Positions 28,241 through 35,864 of a stretch of DNA of 64,000 bases are shown here, one piece after another. Source of the DNA: Alphaproteobacteria bacterium (GTDB lineage: Bacteria; Pseudomonadota; Alphaproteobacteria; UBA8366; GCA-2717185); contig JBBDQU010000072.1 in the NCBI GenBank assembly GCA_040905865.1, positions 1-64,000 on the forward strand, given 5' to 3'. Position numbers and translations under genes: made by a program. The notes under the pieces were generated by a model. It was not told the origin of the DNA, did no database searches, and saw nothing but the letters and a program-made list of their open reading frames with translations. The first letter of the stretch is position 1, and every line of letters starts with the position of its first letter.

Positions 28241-28723
28241 GTGACGGAAATTCGGTTTTATCACCTGCTGCAAACCGCGCTGGACCGGGCGCTGCCGCAG
28301 TTGCTGGAACGGACGCGGTCGCGGGGCTGGCGGGCCGTCGTGATGGCGCGTTCTTCCGAACGGGTCGAGGCTCTGAACGGGCAACTGTGGACATACAGCA
28401 ACGACAGTTTCCTGCCGCATGGCAGCGCGGTGGACGGCAATGCGGCGGAGCAGCCTGTCTGGCTGACCGAAACGGACGAAAATCCGAATGGCGCCACAGT
28501 CCTGTTCCTGACAGATGGCGCGGTGTCGTCCCGAATAGCCGAATTCGACCTGGCCTGCGAGTTGTTTGACGGTCATGACGACGAAGCAGTCGCCGCGGCG
28601 CGCGACAGGTGGCGCGAATACCTTGCCGCCGGGCATCACCTGACCTATTGGCAGCAATCCGAGCACGGCGCCTGGGAGAAAAAGGCCGAAGCCAATACCG
28701 GCGGAACCATGGACGACGCCTGA
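28241..28723 (+). CDS. holC: DNA polymerase III subunit chi
   Basis: HolC (chi) links the clamp loader to SSB. The 160-residue protein matches the family: TEIRFYHLLQTALDRALPQLLERT at the N-terminus, WTYSNDSFLPHG, and NGATVLFLTDG in the core, with a C-terminal helix around HHLTYWQQSEHGAWEKKA. The start is GTG 28241, 37 nt after pepA. The pepA-holC order supports the assignment. Confidence 0.93.
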   Translation: MTEIRFYHLLQTALDRALPQLLERTRSRGWRAVVMARSSERVEALNGQLWTYSNDSFLPHGSAVDGNAAEQPVWLTETDENPNGATVLFLTDGAVSSRIAEFDLACELFDGHDDEAVAAARDRWREYLAAGHHLTYWQQSEHGAWEKKAEANTGGTMDDA

Positions 28724-28755
28724 ACCACATCCGTCTCCGGCAGTTGGAGGCGCCC

Positions 28756-28784
28756 TTGCTCCCCCGAGATTAGCCGTCTATAAC
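28756..28784 (+). promoter_or_regulatory. Candidate sigma70-type promoter of ndk
   Basis: TTGCTC (28756-28761) and TATAAC (28779-28784) are separated by exactly 17 bases, in the gap between holC and ndk. Initiation near 28791 would give a leader of about 50 nt ending in the GAAGGA ribosome-binding site before ATG 28840. Confidence 0.55.
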
Positions 28785-28839
28785 GCCGCCCAAATTCGCC
28801 CGAATACCCATATCAGAACCAATCGAAGGAACCAGATCC

Positions 28840-29262
28840 ATGGCCGTTGAACGTACTTTGTCGATCATCAAGCCGGACGCTACGCGCCGTAACCTGACCG
28901 GCGCCATCAACGCCCGGTTTGAAGAAGGCGGGCTTCGCATCGTGGCGCAGAAGCGCGCGCAGTTGACCCGTGCGCAGGCGGAGTCGTTTTACGGCGTGCA
29001 TCGCGAGCGCCCGTTCTTCGGTGACCTGTGCGCCTTCATGATTTCCGGTCCCGTCGTGCTGCAGGTCCTCGAGGGCGAAAACGCCATTGCCCGAAACCGC
29101 GAGATCATGGGCGCGACCAATCCCGCAAACGCCGATGCGGGCACGATCCGCAAGGATTTCGCAGAATCCGTGGAAGCAAATTCCGTACACGGTTCCGATG
29201 CGCCCGAAACGGCCGCGCAGGAAATAGCGTTCTTCTTCAGCCAGACCGAAATCGTCGGCTGA
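28840..29262 (+). CDS. ndk: Nucleoside diphosphate kinase
   Basis: Ndk equilibrates nucleoside di- and triphosphates through a phosphohistidine. The 140 residues have the family start ([18 protein letters not shown]), the [14 protein letters not shown] segment and the active-site signature [10 protein letters not shown], with the catalytic His near 117. It appears to be a single-gene unit, with its own candidate promoter and a stem-loop after the stop. Confidence 0.97.
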   Translation: MAVERTLSIIKPDATRRNLTGAINARFEEGGLRIVAQKRAQLTRAQAESFYGVHRERPFFGDLCAFMISGPVVLQVLEGENAIARNREIMGATNPANADAGTIRKDFAESVEANSVHGSDAPETAAQEIAFFFSQTEIVG

Positions 29263-29275
29263 AATCGGGGAAACG

Positions 29276-29299
29276 CGGCGGCGAATGAATTCGCCGCCG
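29276..29299 (+). terminator. Stem-loop terminator after ndk
   Basis: CGGCGGCGAA (29276-29285) pairs perfectly with TTCGCCGCCG (29290-29299) across a TGAA loop, 14 nt after the ndk stop. The following T-run is weak (TGTTTTCC about 8 nt later). It also sits downstream of the convergent oxidase-subunit gene. Confidence 0.65.
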
Positions 29300-29344
29300 T
29301 AACCTGTTTTCCACTGGACCGATCAGTTACAAGTGTCGTCAGAT

Positions 29345-29476
29345 CTATGTCATCGCCGCTGCCAGGATCAGCAGGAATACGGCCGTGGCTGCGGCGCCCC
29401 AACCCAGCAGTTTCACCAGCATGCTCCAGGTCTGGAGATTTTCCCTCGGCGCATCCTTGAACTCCAACTTATGCAT
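29345..29476 (-). CDS. aa3-type cytochrome c oxidase subunit IV (43 residues)
   Basis: This micro-gene encodes 43 residues: a charged amphipathic N-terminus (MHKLEFKDAPRENLQTW) followed by one membrane helix (VKLLGWGAAATAAVF-type, about 21-42). This is the pattern of the small bacterial aa3 oxidase subunit IV, which contacts the core subunits of the terminal oxidase. The start ATG 29476 has GGGAGAG eight bases upstream and the stop TAG is at 29345. No other oxidase subunit is nearby; the isolated position downstream of purMN is common in this lineage to my knowledge but not provable here. Confidence 0.8.
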   Translation of the reverse strand: MHKLEFKDAPRENLQTWSMLVKLLGWGAAATAVFLLILAAAMT

Positions 29477-29546
29477 GATCGGTTCTCTCCCAATTAACTG
29501 ATGCGGCAACTGAATCCGGTCTTTTCGTATCCCGTGAAGGGCGAAT

Positions 29547-30197
29547 TTACACGACGGCTGACGGGCATATCAACGCCTTTTCGGGGCCCGGAGGCAGGTC
29601 CACCATCGCCCGGTTTCCGGCGACGCGCACCCGTTTCTCGGCAATCAGCTTCACGGCCAGCGGGTAGATGACATGCTCCTGCGCCAGGATCCGGGCGGTC
29701 AGCCTGTCCGCGTCGTCTTCGTCGAAAACCGGCACCGCCGCCTGGACGATGACGGGCCCCGTATCCATGTCCGGCCGGACGAAATGGACCGTACAGCCGG
29801 AAATCCGGACGCCGTCGTCCAGGGCGCGCTGCTGCGTATCGAGTCCCTTGTAGGCAGGCAGCAGCGACGGGTGGATATTGATCAACCGGTCGCGCCAGCT
29901 GTCCACGAATGCGGCGGTGAGGAGCCGCATGAATCCCGCCAGGCAGACCAGTTCGGCCTCGAATTTGCGAATCCGCGTATCCAGCGCTGCATCGAAAGCG
30001 CTGCGGTCGGCGTAGTCGCTGTGGCTGATCACCGCGGTTTCGATTCCGGCTGCGGCGGCACGTTGCAGGCCGAGGGCATCGGCGCGGTTCGAAATGACGC
30101 CGACGATCCGCGCCGGAAAACCGTCCTGCCGGCAGGCGTCGATGAGGGACTGCAGGTTGCTGCCCCGGCCTGAAATGAGAACCGCGACGCGGAGCAT
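29547..30197 (-). CDS. purN: Phosphoribosylglycinamide formyltransferase 1
   Basis: PurN transfers a formyl group from 10-formyl-THF to GAR, the third step of purine synthesis. In 216 residues it shows VLISGRGSNLQSLID, the catalytic HPSLLPAYKG segment and HFVRPDMDTGPVIVQA containing the catalytic Asp. Its ATG overlaps the purM stop by one base (TAATG), so translation is probably coupled. Confidence 0.96.
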   Translation of the reverse strand: MLRVAVLISGRGSNLQSLIDACRQDGFPARIVGVISNRADALGLQRAAAAGIETAVISHSDYADRSAFDAALDTRIRKFEAELVCLAGFMRLLTAAFVDSWRDRLINIHPSLLPAYKGLDTQQRALDDGVRISGCTVHFVRPDMDTGPVIVQAAVPVFDEDDADRLTARILAQEHVIYPLAVKLIAEKRVRVAGNRAMVDLPPGPEKALICPSAVV

Positions 30198-31267
30198 TAA
30201 GGGGTGATGTCCGGGGCGAAAGTCACGGCGGTGCCACCGTTGCGCGGTACGATTCGGCCGATCTCGAAGACGTCTTCACCGGCGTGTTCCATTACGGAAC
30301 GGATGGCCACGGTCGACCGGGCGTCGACGATAACGACCATGCCGATACCGCAATTGAATGTCCGGCGCATTTCCCCGTCAGAAATGTCGCCCTGCCGGGC
30401 GAGCCAGTCGAAAATCGGCGGCGTCGGCCATGACGCGGGGTTCAAAGCCGCGGCCAGGCCATCCGGCAGCACGCGGGGCAGGTTTTCGGTCAGGCCGCCG
30501 CCGGTAATATGGGCGAAGGCCCGGATACCGCCGATTTTCAGCGCGGCGAGGCAGCTTTTCACATATATCCTTGTCGGCGTCAGTAGGGCGTCGCCGAGGC
30601 CGGTTCCCGGCGCGAAGGGAGCTTCGTCGGCAAAATCCAGCCCAGACTGCGCGACAATGCGCCGGACGAGCGAATAGCCGTTCGAATGTACGCCGCTCGA
30701 CGCCAGCCCGAGAATGACGTCGCCCGCGGTGACCGATTTGCCGGTCAGAATCGACTCGCGCTCCGCCGCGCCGACGGAAAACCCGGCGAGATCGTAATCG
30801 CCATCGGCGTACATGCCCGGCATTTCCGCAGTTTCGCCGCCGATCAGGGCGCAGCCGGCCTGTCGGCAGCCAACCGCAATTCCGCTGACCACGGTTGCGG
30901 CAATGCCCGTGTCCAGCTTGCCGCTGGCGAAATAATCGAGGAAGAACAGTGGCTCGGCGCCCTGGACGACAAGGTCGTTTACGCACATTGCGACAAGGTC
31001 GATACCGACGGTATCGTGCCGGTTCGCGGCGATGGCGATGGCGAGCTTTGTCCCCACGCCGTCGGTTGCCGCGACGAGGACGGGATCCCGGAAACCGGCC
31101 GCTTTCAGGTCGAACAGCCCGCCGAAACCGCCCAGGGCGGCATCGGCGCCGGCGCGCGCCGTACTGCGGGCGAGGGGCTTGATGGCCTCGACCAGGGCGT
31201 CCCCGGCATCGATATCGACACCGGCGTCGCGGTAGGTCAGGCCTTTGGTCGGAAAATCGCTGACTAT
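30197..31267 (-). CDS. purM: Phosphoribosylformylglycinamidine cyclo-ligase with non-canonical start
   Basis: PurM makes aminoimidazole ribotide in purine synthesis. Conserved motifs run from [16 protein letters not shown] and GGFGGLFDL through [20 protein letters not shown] and [15 protein letters not shown] to FNCGIGMV. The conserved N-terminus is encoded upstream of the first in-frame GTG (31057), which falls inside DGVGTK, so a start there would destroy the enzyme. Between the in-frame stop (TAG about 31288) and that GTG there is no ATG, GTG or TTG. The best candidate is ATA at 31267, five bases after GAGG, giving about 356 residues; CTG at 31240 is an alternative. A sequence error cannot be excluded. 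It overlaps purN by one base. Confidence 0.85.
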   Translation of the reverse strand: MVSDFPTKGLTYRDAGVDIDAGDALVEAIKPLARSTARAGADAALGGFGGLFDLKAAGFRDPVLVAATDGVGTKLAIAIAANRHDTVGIDLVAMCVNDLVVQGAEPLFFLDYFASGKLDTGIAATVVSGIAVGCRQAGCALIGGETAEMPGMYADGDYDLAGFSVGAAERESILTGKSVTAGDVILGLASSGVHSNGYSLVRRIVAQSGLDFADEAPFAPGTGLGDALLTPTRIYVKSCLAALKIGGIRAFAHITGGGLTENLPRVLPDGLAAALNPASWPTPPIFDWLARQGDISDGEMRRTFNCGIGMVVIVDARSTVAIRSVMEHAGEDVFEIGRIVPRNGGTAVTFAPDITP

Positions 31268-31330
31268 GGCATCCTCACAGGCAAACGGCTATACATTGGG
31301 CTGAAAATACTTGATCCGGGATGCTTTGCA

Positions 31331-32449
31331 ATGCTCCACCGGCTCTTCCGGCCAATCTCTTTCGCAATTGTACTGTTCGGCTGTGCTATTGCGCTAACCG
31401 TTTCCGTCGGCGCACGCGCCGCCGATGCCTTCACCGTGACCGGCGTACCGGTCGATGCGCAGGCCGAAGACGAATTGAAGGCGAAGGCGATCGGTATTGC
31501 GCGCGGACAGCAGGCAGCGCTTCGCCAGTTGCTGATGCGCATGACGCTTCGCGCCGATCATGACCGGTTGCCGGCGGTGGACGCCCAGGCGGTCACGCAG
31601 ATGGTGCGGGACTATTCCATCGAAAGCGAAAAATTTGGCGGCGGCCGCTATATCGCTACCTTGACCACCCGCTTCAAGCCCGATGCGGTGCGCGCCCTGT
31701 TGCGCCAGGCGAATATTCCTTACGCGGAAACGGCGAGCCAGCCCGTACTCGTCCTGCCGGTATTCCAATCCGCCGGGGTCTCCAGCCTGTGGGACGATCC
31801 CAATCCGTGGTTCGCCGCCTGGACGCGCCAGCGCCTAGGCAACGTATTGCTGCCGCTGGTCGTGCCGGTTGGCGACCTGCAGGATATTGCGGTCATCGGC
31901 GCAGAACAGGCCCTTCAGGGACAGGCGGACAGGCTGGTGGAAATCGGGGCCAGGTACGATACCCGTAATGTGATGGTTGTCGCCGCGAATCTTCAGATCA
32001 GCCCGGGTGACGGCGCAATGCGCCTTGAGACCGTGTCGACCCTGTTTTATGAAGGCGTGCAGCAGCAGACGGGGGTTCGGCGGTTTGACGCCGTCGCGGA
32101 GGAACCGCGCGATACGTTTCTGGATCGCGCCGCGCGGGCCCTGGCGGATGAGGCGAATGAATCGTGGAAGCGCGACAACCTGCTGGAGCACGGCGTTGAA
32201 AACAGCATGGCGCTATATATCCCGCTGGACAGCCTCGAGACCTGGCTCGATATTCGGGGTCGGCTGCGCGGCATAGCCGGGATGAAACAGGTCCGGGTCG
32301 TGCGTCTGTCAGTCGCTTTTGCTGAGGTGACATTATCCTATGTGGGGAACCCGGCACAGCTTCGCCTGGCGTTGGCGCAGCAGGATCTCGACCTTCGCTA
32401 CAATGCCCAGGATGCCCGCTGGACCCTGCACGCAGACAGGGGCAACTAG
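31331..32449 (+). CDS. DUF2066 family exported protein
   Basis: This 372-residue protein has an N-terminal signal peptide (SFAIVLFGCAIALTVSVGARAAD, about 9-32) and matches DUF2066, a family of unknown function, through FTVTGVPVDAQAEDELKAKA, ALRQLLMRM and the VLPVFQSAGVSSLWDDPNPW segment. It is the first gene of a plus-strand run, 4 nt before the phosphatidyltransferase, and is divergent from purM with only 63 nt between them. An envelope role is inferred from the signal peptide only. Confidence 0.85.
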   Translation: MLHRLFRPISFAIVLFGCAIALTVSVGARAADAFTVTGVPVDAQAEDELKAKAIGIARGQQAALRQLLMRMTLRADHDRLPAVDAQAVTQMVRDYSIESEKFGGGRYIATLTTRFKPDAVRALLRQANIPYAETASQPVLVLPVFQSAGVSSLWDDPNPWFAAWTRQRLGNVLLPLVVPVGDLQDIAVIGAEQALQGQADRLVEIGARYDTRNVMVVAANLQISPGDGAMRLETVSTLFYEGVQQQTGVRRFDAVAEEPRDTFLDRAARALADEANESWKRDNLLEHGVENSMALYIPLDSLETWLDIRGRLRGIAGMKQVRVVRLSVAFAEVTLSYVGNPAQLRLALAQQDLDLRYNAQDARWTLHADRGN

Positions 32450-32452
32450 GCA

Positions 32453-33076
32453 GTGGGTTCCGGCGGTTTCGTCGGCAGTATTCCGAATCTAATCACCCTG
32501 CTGCGCTTGTTCGCGGTGCCGATTCTGGTCTGGCTGATCCTGTACGGATTTCTGGAGGCGGCCTTCTGGGTCTTCGTCGCAGCCGGCGTTTCGGACGGGC
32601 TGGACGGGTTCATCGCCAAACGGTATGGGTTGGTAACCCGGTTGGGCACCTACCTGGACCCGATTGCCGACAAGGCGCTGCTGGTCAGCGCGTATATCAC
32701 GCTTGGCCAGGCCGGATATATCGATACTCTGCTGGTTATACTGGTCGTATTTCGCGATGTGCTGATCGTCGGCGGCACGGTAATGTTTCACGCGCTCGGT
32801 AACCCGATTGAAATGAGACCTTTTTTTATAAGCAAACTCAATACATTAATGCAGATCATGCTGGTCTGCGCCGTGCTGGCGAATCAAGGTATAGGTCTCC
32901 CGGATTTCGGCATGCTGCCAACGTTGAGCGTGCTTGTCGGCGTGACAACGGTGCTTTCCGGGCTGGCCTACCTGGGGCGCTGGGTCTTCGGCGTTCGCGT
33001 CGTGCCGCCGGAATGGTCGGCGACCGAAAAAGCGGATAGGTTGCTGCGTCGCAAATCTTCCGGGAAAGAACGATGA
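32453..33076 (+). CDS. CDP-alcohol phosphatidyltransferase (PgsA/cardiolipin synthase type)
   Basis: This membrane enzyme of 207 residues carries the CDP-alcohol phosphotransferase signature in SDGLDGFIAKRYGLVTRLG then TYLDPIADK (about 48-74), with the usual two Asp pairs; Lys replaces the common Arg after Ala. It transfers a phosphatidyl group from CDP-diacylglycerol to an alcohol, making phosphatidylglycerophosphate or cardiolipin. It starts at GTG 32453. Its position before an AI-2E permease and hdaA is a recurring alphaproteobacterial arrangement. The exact acceptor cannot be read. Confidence 0.88.
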   Translation: MGSGGFVGSIPNLITLLRLFAVPILVWLILYGFLEAAFWVFVAAGVSDGLDGFIAKRYGLVTRLGTYLDPIADKALLVSAYITLGQAGYIDTLLVILVVFRDVLIVGGTVMFHALGNPIEMRPFFISKLNTLMQIMLVCAVLANQGIGLPDFGMLPTLSVLVGVTTVLSGLAYLGRWVFGVRVVPPEWSATEKADRLLRRKSSGKER

Positions 33077-34161
33077 CGACCGCACAACGCGCCATGGCCT
33101 GGACCGCCGGCCTGCTCGTGTTTATCGCGTTGATATTTCTGCTGCGCGATATTCTGCTGCCGTTCGTCGTCGGTATGGCGATCGCCTATATTCTCGATCC
33201 CGTCTGCGACAGGCTTGAGGCAAGGGGCTTTTCGCGAATGCTCGCCACGACCCTGGTCACGGCGCTCTTCTTTGTAATCATGCTGTTGATCATCCTGCTG
33301 CTGACGCCGCTAATTACGGCCCAGATCATCGAATTCGTCGAGAAGGTGCCCGGCTATGTCGCGACCCTGCGGGACAAGGCCGGCCAGTTGACGGGATTCG
33401 TTGAAAGCCGCATGTCGGAAGAAGACATTGGCAAATTACAGGAAATGCTGGGATCCGCGACTGACCCGATGCTGAAATACATGGCCGGGTTTGCCAGGGG
33501 GATCGTCAGCGGAATCGGTATGTTCCTTACGCTGCTGTCGCTTGTTGTCATCACGCCCGTCGTGACCTTCTACCTGTTGCGGGACTGGGATGTGATGATT
33601 GCGCGGGTGGACAGCTGGCTGCCGCGCGAAAAGGCCGAGATTATTCGCGAACAGGTCCGCCTTATTGACGATACCCTGGCCGGTTTCGCGCGCGGGCAGG
33701 CGCTTGTGTGCCTGCTGCTGGGCATTTTTTACGCCGTGGGGCTGACGGTCGTCGGGCTCGATTTCGGAATTGTCGTCGGCTTCACGACGGGCCTGATTTC
33801 ATTCGTTCCGTATTTTGGCATGCTGTTCGGATTCGTGGTGGGCATGGGCATTGCGATTGCGCAATTCGGTGAAGTCGTTCCGGTCCTGCTCGTGGCGGCG
33901 GTCTTTGTGGTCGGACAGGTCCTGGAGGGTAATTTCGTCACGCCGAAGCTGGTTGGCGACCGGGTCGGGCTGCATGCGGTCTGGATCATCTTCGCGTTGA
34001 TGGCGGGCGGGGTGTTGTTCGGATTTCTCGGCGTTCTGATCGCCGTCCCGGTCATGGTAGTCATCGGGGTTCTCACCCGCTTCCTGCTTGGCCAGTATCT
34101 GGACAGCCCGCTATACGATTCTGAAGGGAAGCCACGGGAAGAGGAAGAAGGCGGCACGTGA
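33073..34161 (+). CDS. AI-2E family permease (PerM/YdgG type)
   Basis: This 362-residue membrane protein has about eight predicted helices with the family pattern: LLPFVVGMAIAYILDPVCDRLE near the N-terminus, a middle amphipathic region, GFARGQALVCLLLGIFYAVGL and a C-terminal VGDRVGLHAVWIIFALMAGG block. Members are described as exporters of AI-2 or as ion antiporters; the substrate here is unknown. Its start overlaps the preceding gene by 4 nt and its stop overlaps hdaA (GTGA). Confidence 0.9.
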   Translation: MTTAQRAMAWTAGLLVFIALIFLLRDILLPFVVGMAIAYILDPVCDRLEARGFSRMLATTLVTALFFVIMLLIILLLTPLITAQIIEFVEKVPGYVATLRDKAGQLTGFVESRMSEEDIGKLQEMLGSATDPMLKYMAGFARGIVSGIGMFLTLLSLVVITPVVTFYLLRDWDVMIARVDSWLPREKAEIIREQVRLIDDTLAGFARGQALVCLLLGIFYAVGLTVVGLDFGIVVGFTTGLISFVPYFGMLFGFVVGMGIAIAQFGEVVPVLLVAAVFVVGQVLEGNFVTPKLVGDRVGLHAVWIIFALMAGGVLFGFLGVLIAVPVMVVIGVLTRFLLGQYLDSPLYDSEGKPREEEEGGT

Positions 34162-34841
34162 TCGAACAACTGGTTTTCGACCTTCCGCACAGGCAGGCGC
34201 TCGGCGCGGGCGATTTCTTTCTGGCGCCGTGCAACCGCGACGCGGTCGGCTGGCTGGATCGCTGGCCGGACTGGCCGGCGCCGGCCCTGATCATTCACGG
34301 ACCGGCCGGCAGCGGTAAGACCCATATGGCGGAAGTCTGGCGGGCGCGGTCCGGCGCGCGGGTTGTCCGGAATACCGATATCGCGGCGCAGCCCCTGGCG
34401 GCTTTCGACGATGGCGGAAAATGCTGGATCGTTGACGGTGTTGCCCCAGGATTCGAGGAAACGCCATTCCTTCATTTTTACAATGCGGTTGCGGAGCGCG
34501 GCGGCCACCTGCTGATTACGTCGCGAAGCGCGCCGTCGCGATGGTCGCTGGCGTTGCCCGACCTGAGGTCCCGGCTGACCGCGGCGCCGGCCGTCGCCGT
34601 GGGGCGCCCGGATGACACGTTGCTGGCGGCCGTACTGGTCAAGCTGTTTGACGACCGCCAGCTTCCGGTCGGGCCGGATGTGCTAACTTATCTGCTTGCA
34701 AGGATGGAGCGCAGTTTCTCGGCGATGCATGCGCTGGTGGCGGCACTGGACCGGCAGGCGCTCGCGGAACAGAAGAAGGTCACGGTTCCGATGGCGCGCA
34801 ATATATTAACGAAGTTCAGCAAACAGAAAGACGGAGATTAA
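34158..34841 (+). CDS. hdaA: DnaA regulatory inactivator HdaA (Hda homolog)
   Basis: HdaA promotes hydrolysis of DnaA-bound ATP with the DNA clamp, preventing re-initiation. The 227-residue protein starts with EQLVFDLP, which resembles the clamp-binding motif of Hda, followed by an AAA+ domain with Walker A GPAGSGKTH (about 48-56), a shortened Walker B (CWIVDGV) and sensor TSRSAPSRW. It lacks the DnaA DNA-binding domain. It starts with GTG overlapping the permease stop. Confidence 0.9.
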   Translation: MIEQLVFDLPHRQALGAGDFFLAPCNRDAVGWLDRWPDWPAPALIIHGPAGSGKTHMAEVWRARSGARVVRNTDIAAQPLAAFDDGGKCWIVDGVAPGFEETPFLHFYNAVAERGGHLLITSRSAPSRWSLALPDLRSRLTAAPAVAVGRPDDTLLAAVLVKLFDDRQLPVGPDVLTYLLARMERSFSAMHALVAALDRQALAEQKKVTVPMARNILTKFSKQKDGD

Positions 34842-34842
34842 C

Positions 34843-35622
34843 ATGGACCTGGGGATTGCGGGCCGTAGGGCGATCATCTGCGCGGCGTCCAGGGGGCTGG
34901 GCAAGGCCTGCGCCATGTCGCTCGGGCGCGAAGGCGTGGATCTGGTGATCAACTCGCGGACGGCCGAGACGCTGGAAGCAACGGCAGAGGAAATTCGCAA
35001 GGATTCCGGCGCCAAGGTGACGGTAGTGGCCAGCGACATCACCACGAAGGAGGGCCAGGCCGCGGTGCTGAAGGCGCTGCCGAACCCGGATATTCTGGTC
35101 AACAATGCAGGTGGTCCGCCGCCGGGCAATTTCCGCGATTGGGAACGCGAGGACTGGATCAAGGCGCTGGATGCCAACATGCTGACGCCGATCTTCCTGA
35201 TCAAGGCGACCATAGACGGCATGATCGAGCGCAAGTTCGGCCGCATCGTCAATATCACCTCGCAGGCGGTGCTGTCGCCGATCGAAGTGCTGGGCCTTTC
35301 CAACGGCGCGCGAGCCGGGTTGACCGGCTTTCTGGGCGGACTGTCGCGCAATGTCGCGAAACACAATGTCGTCATCAACAACTTGCTGCCGGGGCCGTTC
35401 GATACCGACCGCTTCCGCACCAATGTGGGGCTGGCGGCGAAGAGGGCGGGCATTACCTACGAGGCCGCACTGAAGATTCGCGAAGACGCGACACCGGCCG
35501 GCCGGGTCGGTTACCCCTATGAATTCGGCGAGGCCTGCGCTTTCCTGTGCGGGGTCCATGCCGGCTTTATCGTCGGGCAGAACGTGCTGATGGACGGCGG
35601 CGGTTTCAACGCGTCGTTCTGA
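34843..35622 (+). CDS. Divergent SDR-fold protein with degenerate active site
   Basis: This 259-residue protein has the SDR fold but departs from the catalytic consensus. The cofactor loop reads CAASRGLGKA instead of TGxxxGIG, and the YxxxK pair is replaced by SNGAR (LGLSNGARAGL, about 147-157), so both catalytic Tyr and Lys are missing. NNAGG, the Ser of ITSQAV and the LLPGPFDTDR loop are kept. This matches a known SDR-like subgroup related to 3-oxoacyl-ACP reductase that lacks a perfect tetrad. Its function is unknown. It starts 1 nt after hdaA. Confidence 0.88.
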   Translation: MDLGIAGRRAIICAASRGLGKACAMSLGREGVDLVINSRTAETLEATAEEIRKDSGAKVTVVASDITTKEGQAAVLKALPNPDILVNNAGGPPPGNFRDWEREDWIKALDANMLTPIFLIKATIDGMIERKFGRIVNITSQAVLSPIEVLGLSNGARAGLTGFLGGLSRNVAKHNVVINNLLPGPFDTDRFRTNVGLAAKRAGITYEAALKIREDATPAGRVGYPYEFGEACAFLCGVHAGFIVGQNVLMDGGGFNASF

Positions 35623-35625
35623 TCC

Positions 35626-35663
35626 GGCAGGCGATATGTGTCGCGCGACACCTTGCGCCTGCC
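35626..35663 (+). terminator. Two-tier hairpin after the SDR-like gene
   Basis: An outer 8-bp stem (GGCAGGCG 35626-35633 with CGCCTGCC 35656-35663) encloses a 4+4 internal loop and an inner 6-bp stem (GTGTCG 35638-35643 with CGACAC 35646-35651). It starts 3 nt after the stop codon. There is no T-run, so it may be a Rho-dependent 3' end stabiliser rather than an intrinsic terminator. Confidence 0.5.
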
Positions 35664-35864
35664 GCCGGGCGCTGCCTTTCCGGGGAGTGTTGCCTGATCG
35701 TCTCGTATCGGAAGGTTCGCCGTGTGTGGGGCTCGAAATATTACGGAAACACTGCTAATTTGGAATTCGCCCCTGCGCCGTTCGATGTTTTCATTGTTTC
35801 AAAGTGTTACTGATTAAATTGCGTTTGGCGCCATTATGTCGGCGACGTTGCCGGCGGGAGATTC

